From the NCBI RefSeq assembly GCF_000737765.1, contig NZ_JPRI01000002.1, positions 496,001 to 560,000 of the forward strand: DNA of 64,000 bases, read 5' to 3'. Below the pieces are notes generated by a model. The model did no database searches and was not told the DNA's origin. It was given only the letters and a program-made list of their open reading frames with translations. This document shows positions 28,165 to 36,647 of this stretch, piece by piece. A program made the translations under genes and the position numbers. Each line of letters begins with the position of its first letter. Within the stretch, counting starts at the first letter, position 1. The DNA comes from Chryseobacterium vrystaatense. GTDB lineage: Bacteria; Bacteroidota; Bacteroidia; Flavobacteriales; Weeksellaceae.

Positions 28165-28476
28165 ATGAAACCAGAATTTGAAAATATACCTCTTGTAAAG
28201 ACAGGAAAAAGATTCGAAATAGAAGTTAATGGACATTTTGCCTTCATTGACTACCGTGAAATGGGTCATCAGATCGCTCTGATACACACGGAAGCAGAGC
28301 CTGAACTGGCAGGAACCGGTGCAGCTGTTGCGGTTGTGGAAAAAACGCTAGCCTTTATAGAAGAGAATGATAAAAAGCTTCTCCCATTTTGTCCTTATGT
28401 TTTTGCCTATATCAAGAAACACCCGGAGTGGAAACGTATCGTTGATGAAAGATTTGAAGGATACGACAAGCTGTAG
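28165..28476 (+). CDS. Small GNAT-family N-acetyltransferase (YjdJ/COG2388 type)
   Basis: 103 aa. The acetyl-CoA loop is degenerate but recognisable (EPELAGTGAAVAVVEKTLAFIEEN), with the family end LLPFCPYVFAYIKKHPEW. This minimal GNAT group is often found with YjdI and OsmC genes, as here. Cytoplasmic; substrate unknown. A second, related copy closes the cluster at 31186. Confidence 0.9.
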   Translation: MKPEFENIPLVKTGKRFEIEVNGHFAFIDYREMGHQIALIHTEAEPELAGTGAAVAVVEKTLAFIEENDKKLLPFCPYVFAYIKKHPEWKRIVDERFEGYDKL

Positions 28477-28534
28477 CCGGACATAAAAAAATCTATTTCA
28501 TTCACTTAAAACAGAATTCAAAACTTTACTTATT

Positions 28535-29434
28535 ATGTCGAATATCGGACTTATCATAGAAGAAAAAGCAGCAGATATAGGAAATTTTCTGGTGGGAAGA
28601 CTTCTTCCTTTCCGTGAAAAAAGAGCGGTTGGACCTTTCGTCTTTATCGACCACATGGGACCTTCTGAACTGAAGGATTATCAGAATCTTGATGTTCCGC
28701 CTCATCCGCATATCGGACTGTCCACTTTAACTTATCTTTTGGAAGGATCTATTTTTCACAGAGACAGCATCGGCAGTGCAGTTGAAATAAAACCGGGAGC
28801 TGTTAACTGGATGACCGCCGGAAAGGGTGTAGTCCATTCGGAGAGAACACCGGAATATCTGAGACACAGCGATAAAAGACTTCATGGATTCCAGATTTGG
28901 GTCGGCCTTCCGAAACATCTGGAGCAAACAGAGCCTACTTTTCATCATATTGAAGCAGATGAAATTCCCGTGTGGGAAGAAGATGACATTCAGTATAAAC
29001 TGATTGCAGGAGAAGCCTTTGGAAGAACGTCAGCGGTACCGGTTCACAGTAAATTATTCTTCATCGAAATTAAAACAAAAGAAGCGAAGAAAATAAGCAT
29101 CGGAAAGGATCTTTATGGTGAAGCAGCCATGTATGTACTGGACGGTACGGTTTCCACAGAAGGAAATACTTACGGTTCAAAACAGCTGATGATCGCCAAA
29201 GATACTAAGCTTTGTGAATTCGAAATGAGTGAAAACGGAACAGTATACCTTTTTGGAGGCGAGCCTTTTGATGAAGAGCGCTTCATATTCTGGAATTTTG
29301 TAAATTCAGATAAAGAAATGCTTGATCAGGCGAAAGTGAACTGGAATGATCAGAATCATGATGCATTTCCTTTAGTGCCTGGCGATGACCAAGAATACGT
29401 TCCGCTTCCCAAGGCTATTTTAAACAGAAAGTAA
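28535..29434 (+). CDS. Pirin family protein (second copy)
   Basis: 299-aa bicupin of a different pirin subgroup from the one at 27075. Metal-site residues lie in PPHPHIGLSTLTYLLEG and GKGVVHSERTPE. The GPFVFIDHMGP motif near residue 30 is typical. The two copies are too divergent to be a recent duplication, so they are likely separate functions in one stress cluster. Confidence 0.93.
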   Translation: MSNIGLIIEEKAADIGNFLVGRLLPFREKRAVGPFVFIDHMGPSELKDYQNLDVPPHPHIGLSTLTYLLEGSIFHRDSIGSAVEIKPGAVNWMTAGKGVVHSERTPEYLRHSDKRLHGFQIWVGLPKHLEQTEPTFHHIEADEIPVWEEDDIQYKLIAGEAFGRTSAVPVHSKLFFIEIKTKEAKKISIGKDLYGEAAMYVLDGTVSTEGNTYGSKQLMIAKDTKLCEFEMSENGTVYLFGGEPFDEERFIFWNFVNSDKEMLDQAKVNWNDQNHDAFPLVPGDDQEYVPLPKAILNRK

Positions 29435-29458
29435 ATTTTCAGTATTTATCTATCAGCC

Positions 29459-29998
29459 ATGAAAATATTAGCATTTGCAGGAAGTACATCTTCTACTTCG
29501 ATCAACAGGGAATTGGTAAAGTTTGTTCTGAAAGATTTTCAAAATGAAGAAATCAACCTGATTGACCTCAATGATTTCACTATGCCTGTTTTTTCTGTAG
29601 ATCTTGAAAAAAAAGGGTTTCCTGATGAAGCCCATCATTTTTTAAAAGAGATCGAAGAATGTGATGTGATCATCTGTTCTCTCGCAGAACACAACAGGTC
29701 TTACAGTGCAGCTTTTAAAAACATCTTCGACTGGTCGTCAAGGATCAACGTGAAGGTATTTCAAAATAAGCCAATGCTTCTGATGAGTACTTCTCCGGGA
29801 GGCTACGGCGGAGGTAATGTAATGAATACCGCCAAGACCTTTTTTCCACAGTTTGCAGCAGATATTAAGGACACTTTCTCTCTTCCAAAGTTTTATGAAA
29901 CTTTTGACCTGCAAAGCGGTGTTATCAATCCGGACATGCTGAAAGAGCTTAAAGACAAAATAGAAAATTTTAAAAACGGGATTAAAACCAATGACTAA
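29459..29998 (+). CDS. NADPH-dependent FMN reductase family protein
   Basis: 179-aa flavodoxin-like fold. The phosphate-binding loop AGSTSSTSINRELV (residues 6-19) and the STSPGGYGGGNVMNTA segment near residue 110 are characteristic of ArsH/YieF-type quinone and FMN reductases. Likely reduces quinones or electrophiles with NAD(P)H. The end overlaps the next gene by 8 nt, so they are translationally linked. Confidence 0.93.
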   Translation: MKILAFAGSTSSTSINRELVKFVLKDFQNEEINLIDLNDFTMPVFSVDLEKKGFPDEAHHFLKEIEECDVIICSLAEHNRSYSAAFKNIFDWSSRINVKVFQNKPMLLMSTSPGGYGGGNVMNTAKTFFPQFAADIKDTFSLPKFYETFDLQSGVINPDMLKELKDKIENFKNGIKTND

Positions 29999-30569
29999 AG
30001 GAAGACTGGAAGCTTTCAGCGATGGTGTTTTAGCGATCATCATTACCATTATGGTCCTTGAACTGAAGGTTCCGGAAGGAAGCAGCTGGGCAAGCCTCAA
30101 ACCTCTCCTGCCACGGTTTCTCGCTTATATTTTCAGTTTTATTTATGTCGGAATCTACTGGAATAACCATCATCATTTGTTTCAGACTGTAAAAAAAGTA
30201 AATGGAAATATTCTCTGGGCCAATCTCCATCTGTTGTTCTGGCTCTCCCTGATGCCGATCGCAACAGAATGGATAGGAACCACCCAATTTGCAGAGAATC
30301 CGGTCGCTGCTTACGGAATATGTCTCATTATGTCGGCGGTCGCTTATACTATTTTGGAGAACCTGATCATTCGGTATGAGGGTGAAAATTCCAGGTTAAA
30401 AGAAGCGATCAATTCAAAGTTTAAAGAATATATATCGATTATATTTTATGTTCTCGGAATCGCAGTTTCATTTTTTTATCCTTATATTGCCATAGGTTTT
30501 TATTATATCGTGGCTCTCATATGGCTGATTCCGGACCGGAGAATCGAAAAATCACTTAAAGAAAATTAA
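29991..30569 (+). CDS. TMEM175-family (DUF1211) potassium channel-like protein
   Basis: 192 aa with several hydrophobic helices. The family hallmark FSDGVLAIIITIMVLEL in the first helix is intact (residues 8-24). Bacterial TMEM175 proteins are tetrameric K+-selective leak channels with six helices per chain, which fits this length. Overlaps the FMN reductase gene and is followed 1 bp later by the YjdI gene. Confidence 0.92.
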   Translation: MTKGRLEAFSDGVLAIIITIMVLELKVPEGSSWASLKPLLPRFLAYIFSFIYVGIYWNNHHHLFQTVKKVNGNILWANLHLLFWLSLMPIATEWIGTTQFAENPVAAYGICLIMSAVAYTILENLIIRYEGENSRLKEAINSKFKEYISIIFYVLGIAVSFFYPYIAIGFYYIVALIWLIPDRRIEKSLKEN

Positions 30570-30570
30570 T

Positions 30571-30789
30571 ATGGAAACACACGAATATCCTAACGGCAGT
30601 ATCACTGTCCTCTGGCAGCCTCAGAAGTGCATCCACTCGACTGTCTGCGTAAAAATGCTTCCCAAAGTCTATAATCCTAAAGAAAGACCCTGGATAAAAG
30701 CTGAAAATGCAAGTCCTGAAGAACTTAAAAACCAAATAGACCTATGCCCGTCAGGAGCATTAAGTTATAAATTCAATACAGAACAATAA
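30571..30789 (+). CDS. YjdI-type (4Fe-4S) mono-cluster protein
   Basis: 72 aa of the COG3592 type. The cluster-binding Cys are in QKCIHSTVCVK and DLCPSGALSY. ITVLWQPQKCIHS and PKVYNPKERPWI are family-specific. It probably carries one Fe-S cluster; the electron partner is unknown. Its stop codon overlaps the OsmC start by 1 nt. Confidence 0.93.
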   Translation: METHEYPNGSITVLWQPQKCIHSTVCVKMLPKVYNPKERPWIKAENASPEELKNQIDLCPSGALSYKFNTEQ

Positions 30790-31184
30790 TGGCGGTAACC
30801 GTAAAAGCAAGTTTAGGAAAAACAAAATATTACACCGAGGTAACGGCCGGCGAAAACCAGATTATTACTGATGAGCCGATAGACAAAGGCGGTCAGAATA
30901 AAGGTTTCAATCCCATGGAAATCTTAGCAACATCTCTGGCAAGCTGTACTGCAGCTACTTTAAGAATGTATATTGAAAGAAAAGAATGGGATGTGGAAAA
31001 CATCAGCGTTGAGGTAGAACTTGAAAATTACCCTTTAACGAAAAGAGCTATATTCAAAAGAGACATCACATTTGAAGGCATTCTGGATGATGAGCAGATG
31101 AAAAGACTGCATACTATTGCCGATGCCTGTCCTGTACACAAAATATTAACCAACGACATAGAAATACTAACAAAATTCTCATAA
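30789..31184 (+). CDS. OsmC family protein
   Basis: 131 aa. The catalytic Cys pair of OsmC/Ohr-type thiol peroxidases is present: one Cys in SLASCTAATLRMYIERK (about residue 56) and one in IADACPVHKIL (about 118). It reduces organic hydroperoxides in studied members. TAATG overlap with the YjdI gene. Confidence 0.94.
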   Translation: MAVTVKASLGKTKYYTEVTAGENQIITDEPIDKGGQNKGFNPMEILATSLASCTAATLRMYIERKEWDVENISVEVELENYPLTKRAIFKRDITFEGILDDEQMKRLHTIADACPVHKILTNDIEILTKFS

Positions 31185-31185
31185 T

Positions 31186-31473
31186 ATGACCGAAGTAAAA
31201 CAAAACAACGACGAGAAACACGGAAGTTTTGAGGCTTTCATAGATGGAAAACGCGCAGGAATGATGACTTACACCTGGGCGGGAGAGGAAAGATTCATCA
31301 TTGACCACACCGAAGTGGAAGAAGCCTATAACGGAAAAGGAGTAGGAAAGGAAATGCTTCTGGCTGCAGTAGACTTTGCCAGGAAAAACAACAAAAAAAT
31401 CATCCCACTTTGCCCTTTTGCCAAAGCAAGTTTTCAAAAAAGTGAGGAATTACAGGATGTATTAGTAAATTGA
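31186..31473 (+). CDS. Small GNAT-family N-acetyltransferase (YjdJ type), second copy
   Basis: 95 aa. The acetyl-CoA binding loop VEEAYNGKGVGKEML is well preserved, unlike the copy at 28165, and IIPLCPFAKASFQKSEEL is the family end. Begins 1 bp after the OsmC stop; last gene of the cluster before a terminator. Confidence 0.93.
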   Translation: MTEVKQNNDEKHGSFEAFIDGKRAGMMTYTWAGEERFIIDHTEVEEAYNGKGVGKEMLLAAVDFARKNNKKIIPLCPFAKASFQKSEELQDVLVN

Positions 31474-31497
31474 TCCTATTTTGCCCTTAAAATACAG

Positions 31498-31535
31498 GCC
31501 TTTCAGAGTTTAACATCTGAAAGGCTTTTTCTTTT
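31498..31535 (+). terminator. Terminator of pirin/OsmC cluster
   Basis: 10-bp stem GCCTTTCAGA/TCTGAAAGGC followed by TTTTTCTTTT. Confidence 0.9.
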
Positions 31536-31555
31536 ATACCAGAACAGAAAAAAAC

Positions 31556-31563
31556 TATATTTG
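31556..31563 (+). promoter_or_regulatory. -7 element of symporter gene
   Basis: TATATTTG fits TAnnTTTG, 20 nt before the ATG at 31584. Confidence 0.4.
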
Positions 31564-31583
31564 CTAAAATTTAAAATTTCAGC

Positions 31584-33143
31584 ATGAACTCAGGAACCAT
31601 CCTTTTGCTATTTGTCTTTATCTATTTTATCGGCCTGCTGGTGATTTCCTATTTCACAAGCCGAAATTCTGATAATCAGTCATTCTTTATTGGTAATAAG
31701 AAAAGTAAATGGTGGCTCGTTGCATTCGGAATGATTGGAACCAGCTTAAGTGGTGTTACCTTTATTTCTGTTCCGGGAACTGTTGGAAAAATGACAGGCA
31801 CTGAATACATTTTCGGAGGCTTTGAATACTATATGATGGTGATTGGCTTTTTCATCGGATATTTTATTGTGGCAGCCATCCTGCTCCCACTATATTACAA
31901 GATGAATCTTACATCTATTTACACTTATTTAGGAAAAAGATTTAATGTAGAAGCTCACAAAATCGGTTCAATATTTTTCATCATTTCCAGAGCTATTGGT
32001 GCTACCGCAAGATTGTATTTAGTCGTTAATGTTTTACAGATATTTTTGCTTGAAGGTTTAGGAGTTCCGTTTTGGGTTACCGGCCTTGTCCTTTTACTGA
32101 TGGTTCTTTTATACACTTTCGAGGGAGGCGTGAAAACCATTGTGATAACAGATACCCTGCAGACTTCTTTTATGATCATCAGTCTGATCGCCTGTATCGT
32201 TTATATTTTATCAAACCTAAACCTTTCTTTTGGTGAAGCCTACACAATTTTAGAACAGAAAAACTATACTCATTTTATCAATTTTGATCCTAACTCCAAA
32301 ACGTTTTTCCTTAAAACAATTTTAGGAGGAATATTTATAACGATCGCGATGACCGGACTGGATCAGGAAATGATGCAAAAAAACATTTCTGTTGATAATC
32401 TTCAGAATTCAAAAAAGAATATGCTGACTTTTGCCGGCACCCTCCTTTTTGTGAATCTTGCCTTTTTATTTTTAGGAGGTTTGCTGTATCTTTTTGCTTT
32501 ACAGAACGGTGCAGAATATGGATTGGCAAAGTCTGAAACGGTAACCAATATTTTCGGATTCAAAGATGCATCAGGAAATATTAAAAATATTATGGGAGAT
32601 GACCTCTTCCCGGCATTATCACTGCAGGGACATTTCCCAATGGTAATTTCTGTTATTTTTATCATTGGATTGATTTCGGCATTATTCCCTTCTGCAGACG
32701 GAGCACTGACTGCGGTGACAAGTTCGTATTGTGTCGATCTTCTTAATCTTAACGAAGATAAAACCAGAACAGAAAAAGAAAAGAAACATCTTCGTATGAA
32801 AGTTCACCTAATTTTCACTGTCGTTTTCTTTATACTGATTATGGTATTTAAAGCAATGAATGATAAATCAATCGTTTATCTGATCATGGAAATTGCCGGA
32901 TATACCTATGGACCGCTTTTAGGATTATTTGCTTTTGGAATTTTTACCAAATTTCAAATTTCAAGAAAATATTCAATTCTTGTGGTTACCTTGCTAGCAC
33001 CTGTTTTAACGTATTTAATCAATTTATCTGTTACCACTTACACCGATTACAGAATTGGTGTGGAGTTGATTATTCTTAATGGACTGCTTACTTTCATAGG
33101 GCTTTGGCTGGTGAAGAACAAGCAGTATTTAAAAGTAGTCTGA
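31584..33143 (+). CDS. Sodium:solute symporter (SSS family)
   Basis: 519-aa polytopic inner-membrane protein. The N-terminal SYFTSRNSDNQSFFIGNKKS followed by MIGTSLSGVTFISVPG, the FEGGVKTIVITDTLQT segment and the HFPMVISVIFIIGLISALFPSADGALTAV segment match the LeuT-fold SSS family, including the Na2-site Ser/Thr region. Sugars, amino acids, nucleosides and sialic acid are known family substrates; the sequence does not settle which. Confidence 0.92.
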   Translation: MNSGTILLLFVFIYFIGLLVISYFTSRNSDNQSFFIGNKKSKWWLVAFGMIGTSLSGVTFISVPGTVGKMTGTEYIFGGFEYYMMVIGFFIGYFIVAAILLPLYYKMNLTSIYTYLGKRFNVEAHKIGSIFFIISRAIGATARLYLVVNVLQIFLLEGLGVPFWVTGLVLLLMVLLYTFEGGVKTIVITDTLQTSFMIISLIACIVYILSNLNLSFGEAYTILEQKNYTHFINFDPNSKTFFLKTILGGIFITIAMTGLDQEMMQKNISVDNLQNSKKNMLTFAGTLLFVNLAFLFLGGLLYLFALQNGAEYGLAKSETVTNIFGFKDASGNIKNIMGDDLFPALSLQGHFPMVISVIFIIGLISALFPSADGALTAVTSSYCVDLLNLNEDKTRTEKEKKHLRMKVHLIFTVVFFILIMVFKAMNDKSIVYLIMEIAGYTYGPLLGLFAFGIFTKFQISRKYSILVVTLLAPVLTYLINLSVTTYTDYRIGVELIILNGLLTFIGLWLVKNKQYLKVV

Positions 33144-33245
33144 TCAGTAGCCCATTTTAAATTTTGGTAAAGCCATTGATGATCTCTTACATCTTCAGCG
33201 GTTCTCTACCTTGTTGTATAATAATCTATAAAAATAACTACCCGG

Positions 33246-33935
33246 ATGAAACTGTCAATATTCCTTGCCATTGGCTTATTCTTAGGTGAATTAGTCAGCG
33301 CCCAAAGTGCTGTTGATTTTGCTAATCTTGCAAAGTACAGAGATGACAATTCAGCTATTGTCAATACAAAGAAAAAAGTTGATGTGGTCTTTATGGGAAA
33401 TTCCATTACTGAAGGATGGGTAAAAAGCCATTCGGAGTTTTTCTCTGAAAATAATTATGTGGGTAGAGGAATCAGCGGACAAACCTCATCACAGATGCTT
33501 TTAAGGTTCCAAAATGACGTCGTAGCTTTAAAACCCAGGCTAGTGGTCATCAATGCCGGCACTAACGATATTGCGGAAAATGCAGGCGCTTATAACCCTG
33601 ACTTTACCTTTAACAATATCAAAGCAATGGCGGACATTGCCAGAAGCAACGGCATTAAAGTGATTATAGCGTCTGTTCTGCCGGCAGCCTCATTTCCGTG
33701 GCGTAAGGAGATCACTGATGTGGCGCAGAAAGTGGATGCCTTAAACAGTAAATTAAAACAGTATTCGCACAGCCATAAACTGGCTTTCACCGATTACAAT
33801 ACGGTAATGCGTAATGAAAAGGGAGGTATGCGTGAAGGCCTTTCAAGTGATGGCATCCATCCCAATTCCGCGGGATATGCCATCATGGAACCTATTATTA
33901 AGAATGCTGTTCATCAAGCATTGGGAAGAAAATAA
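33246..33935 (+). CDS. SGNH/GDSL-type esterase, exported
   Basis: 229 aa with a signal peptide (residues 1-19). Catalytic blocks: FMGNSITEGW (Ser), GRGISGQTSSQM (Gly), INAGTNDIAEN (Asn) and SDGIHPNSAGY (Asp/His). This is a complete SGNH site, related to platelet-activating-factor acetylhydrolase-like and sialate esterases. Likely removes acyl groups from sugars or lipids in the periplasm. The upstream symporter gene suggests uptake of a product, which is an inference. Confidence 0.93.
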   Translation: MKLSIFLAIGLFLGELVSAQSAVDFANLAKYRDDNSAIVNTKKKVDVVFMGNSITEGWVKSHSEFFSENNYVGRGISGQTSSQMLLRFQNDVVALKPRLVVINAGTNDIAENAGAYNPDFTFNNIKAMADIARSNGIKVIIASVLPAASFPWRKEITDVAQKVDALNSKLKQYSHSHKLAFTDYNTVMRNEKGGMREGLSSDGIHPNSAGYAIMEPIIKNAVHQALGRK

Positions 33936-33982
33936 AGAGTACCATATACTCCTCAGAATCCAAAAAAACCACCATACCTATT

Positions 33983-34501
33983 ATGAAGAAGATTATTTCA
34001 CTTTTCTTATTTACACTGACATTCGGACTTATCCAAGCTCAGGATTTTGAGGTTTCCACTTTGAGAATGGGACCTTATAAAATATTCATGGAAAGAGCAG
34101 AAGGCGAGAAGACAGCCGGTATACAATTGAAAATAACGGACGGACATATCAAAAATAATGTAAGACATAATGGTGAGTTGATCCTTATCGATGTTTATGA
34201 AGCTTATATCAGTGAAGCTAAGCCCAATGCTGTGAGTATTATGGGACTTACCACCAGCAGTAAAATGTTCAAAACAAAAAGTGGAATCGGGATCGGAAAT
34301 ACCAAGGATGATCTGATCAACGCCTATAGAAATTATCCTAGTTTTACGGTGCATCCTGCGTGGGATGACAAGGGTGAAAAGCGTCTTAAGGATACGGGAT
34401 ATTTCACTTTGGAAGATCTTGATGCAGGAACACAGCTTTCTTTTAAATTTGTAAACAACATCATTACTCAAATATCAGTATACCTGAACGAGGGCTGTTA
34501 A
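33983..34501 (+). CDS. Hypothetical secreted protein
   Basis: 172 aa with a signal peptide (MKKIISLFLFTLTFGLIQAQ). The segment TKSGIGIGNTKDDLINAYRNYP followed by DLDAGTQLSFKFVNNIITQISVYLNEGC resembles short conserved regions in Bacteroidetes exported proteins of unknown role. Starts 47 bp after the SGNH gene; own terminator downstream. Confidence 0.75.
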   Translation: MKKIISLFLFTLTFGLIQAQDFEVSTLRMGPYKIFMERAEGEKTAGIQLKITDGHIKNNVRHNGELILIDVYEAYISEAKPNAVSIMGLTTSSKMFKTKSGIGIGNTKDDLINAYRNYPSFTVHPAWDDKGEKRLKDTGYFTLEDLDAGTQLSFKFVNNIITQISVYLNEGC

Positions 34502-34528
34502 AATCAGTATTTCCCTGAAATAATTCTA

Positions 34529-34556
34529 AATCCGGATCATCAATCCGGATTTTTGC
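34529..34556 (+). terminator. Terminator
   Basis: 9-bp stem AATCCGGAT/ATCCGGATT with TTTT 3'. Confidence 0.82.
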
Positions 34557-34610
34557 ATTTCCGTAAGCCGTTAAAAAATTGTAAATTCGCGTGCAAATAA
34601 ATCAGATATA

Positions 34611-35462
34611 ATGAGTAAAAGTATCGAAGAGTTAAAATCTCTTACTACGCAGATCAGAAGAGACATTTTAAGAATGGTTCACGCTGTAAATTCAGGACAC
34701 CCGGGCGGAAGTTTAGGCTGTACAGAATTCTTCACAGCAATTTATGGAAAGGTTATGAATTACAATCTTCCTTTCACAATGGAGGGTAAGAATGAGGATC
34801 ATTTTTATCTTTCGAACGGGCATATTTCGCCGGTTTACTATTCTACGTTAGCGAGATTTGGCTTTTTCCCGGTAGAAGAACTGAAAACTTTCAGAAAACT
34901 AGATTCAAGACTTCAGGGACACCCTACTACTCATGAAGGTCTTCCGGGTATCAGAATCGCTTCGGGATCTCTTGGTCAGGGACTTTCTGTAGCACTTGGT
35001 GTAGCTCAGGGTAAAAAATTAGACGGAGATCAATCTCTTGTTTACACTCTTCACGGTGATGGTGAACTTCAGGAAGGTCAGGTTTGGGAAGCATTGATGT
35101 ACGCTGCGGGTAAGAAAGTTGACAACATTATTTCAACAATTGACTACAACGGAAGACAGATTGATGGTGACACAGATGATGTATTGCCTTTAGGAGATCT
35201 TCATGCTAAACTTGAAGCATTCGGATGGACTGTTTTAGAAGAGAAAAACGGTAACGACCTTGAAGCGGTAGTTGCGATCCTTGAGAAAGCAAAAACTGAA
35301 ACAGGAAAAGGAAAACCAGTAGCAATCATTCTTCACACAGAAATGGGTTACGGTATAGATTATATGATGGGCAGCCATGCATGGCACGGAAAGGCTCCAA
35401 ATGATGAGCAGCTTGACACAGCGTTTAAGCAATTATACTTAGAAGCTCCGGCTGATTACTAA
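34611..35462 (+). CDS. Transketolase, N-terminal (TPP-binding) subunit
   Basis: 283 aa. It carries the thiamine diphosphate half of transketolase: HAVNSGHPGGSLGCTEF, LSNGHISPVYYSTLA, GSLGQGLSVALGVA and the Mg/TPP motif GDGELQEGQVWEAL with DYNGRQIDG. In a standard transketolase this is fused to the pyrimidine-binding half, here encoded separately at 36648. Two-gene transketolases are common in Bacteroidetes and archaea. Pentose phosphate pathway, cytoplasm. Confidence 0.96.
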   Translation: MSKSIEELKSLTTQIRRDILRMVHAVNSGHPGGSLGCTEFFTAIYGKVMNYNLPFTMEGKNEDHFYLSNGHISPVYYSTLARFGFFPVEELKTFRKLDSRLQGHPTTHEGLPGIRIASGSLGQGLSVALGVAQGKKLDGDQSLVYTLHGDGELQEGQVWEALMYAAGKKVDNIISTIDYNGRQIDGDTDDVLPLGDLHAKLEAFGWTVLEEKNGNDLEAVVAILEKAKTETGKGKPVAIILHTEMGYGIDYMMGSHAWHGKAPNDEQLDTAFKQLYLEAPADY

Positions 35463-35491
35463 TATCTGAACATCACATTGATCAAGTTATC

Positions 35492-36637
35492 ATGAAAAAA
35501 TTCTTCTGCCTATCTTTTCTTATCAGTTTTGCTCTGGGAATTTCCCAGGAGAAGAAGATTTCCTTTACGAAAGAGATCATCTATAAACTTGTTGAGAAAA
35601 ACGCCTCTCTGGGTATTGTAAAAACCTATTCCAGTGACAATAATGAGGTTTTAACGAGGATCAGCATCAAAAGCTATCCTCTGCAGTTTTTTACAGATGC
35701 ACTGGGAACTTCCCCTGTAAGTCTGGATATGAACAATCGCCTTGACGGATCTGACGCTGCTTCTTCCATGATGTATTTCGGAATGGGAAGCTATGGGGAT
35801 GATGATGTAAAGGAATTTGTTCTGGAAAGTAAAAAGCTTACCACCAAAGAAACTGTTGCCGGCGTATCGTGTTCACATTATTTAATCAATTACAGATTAA
35901 AAAATGGGGAGATGCAAAATGCAGAAGATTTTAAATTGTGTATTGATGAAAAGTCATCTTATAATAATTTACCGGTTCTCAACGGTCTTTTAAATTTTCA
36001 GAAAAGAGCAAAATATAAAAGTTCGGGACTGAAAGGTCTTATTTTAAAAGGTGGTCCGGAAAAAACCTATGACACAGAATATTTTGCAGCAACGTCTATA
36101 AAAGATTCTAAAGACTTCGTTTATTTTGATCATAGAAAGACGATGACCGAACAGCAGAGAAAGAGAGATTCTATCATGGCAGAGTATCGGAAAAAGGAAA
36201 CTGAATATGCGGCAATAGCTGATTCTGCGGCAGCCGCTGTTGATTCTGCTGCCATAGCGGTTGATTCTGCTGCAAGTGCTTCTTATGGGACTTATATCCC
36301 GGATTACGTTTCTGAATATAAAAAAAATCATGAAGAAGGAAATCTTGCGATAAGTTCTATACCCAGTGACCAGCTGTGGAAAGGGCTTCCTAAACACTGC
36401 AGAAATATCGATAACGATCTTCCGGAATTTAAAAACAAAGAAGTAAAAAGCCACCTGAAAAATTATGTCGGGCAAATGTGTGACATGTATCTTACACAGG
36501 CCGATAACCATTCGGTAGGTATTAAAATGACTTTGGATGAAATAAGACGGGAAGTGCTTTACCTCAATGAGATTCATGAAAAACTTGATGCATCTGATCA
36601 GAAGAAATTAAACAATTATTTAAAAAATCTAGATTAA
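35492..36637 (+). CDS. Hypothetical secreted protein lodged between the transketolase halves
   Basis: 381 aa with a signal peptide (MKKFFCLSFLISFALGISQ), so exported while its neighbours are cytoplasmic. Residues about 240-265 are a tandem Ala/Asp/Ser repeat (ADSAAAAVDSAAIAVDSAA), probably a flexible linker between an N-terminal beta domain and a helical C-terminal part. It starts 29 bp after the first half and ends 10 bp before the second, same strand, so all three are probably cotranscribed. Function unknown. Confidence 0.8.
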   Translation: MKKFFCLSFLISFALGISQEKKISFTKEIIYKLVEKNASLGIVKTYSSDNNEVLTRISIKSYPLQFFTDALGTSPVSLDMNNRLDGSDAASSMMYFGMGSYGDDDVKEFVLESKKLTTKETVAGVSCSHYLINYRLKNGEMQNAEDFKLCIDEKSSYNNLPVLNGLLNFQKRAKYKSSGLKGLILKGGPEKTYDTEYFAATSIKDSKDFVYFDHRKTMTEQQRKRDSIMAEYRKKETEYAAIADSAAAAVDSAAIAVDSAASASYGTYIPDYVSEYKKNHEEGNLAISSIPSDQLWKGLPKHCRNIDNDLPEFKNKEVKSHLKNYVGQMCDMYLTQADNHSVGIKMTLDEIRREVLYLNEIHEKLDASDQKKLNNYLKNLD

Positions 36638-36647
36638 AAAAATAAAA

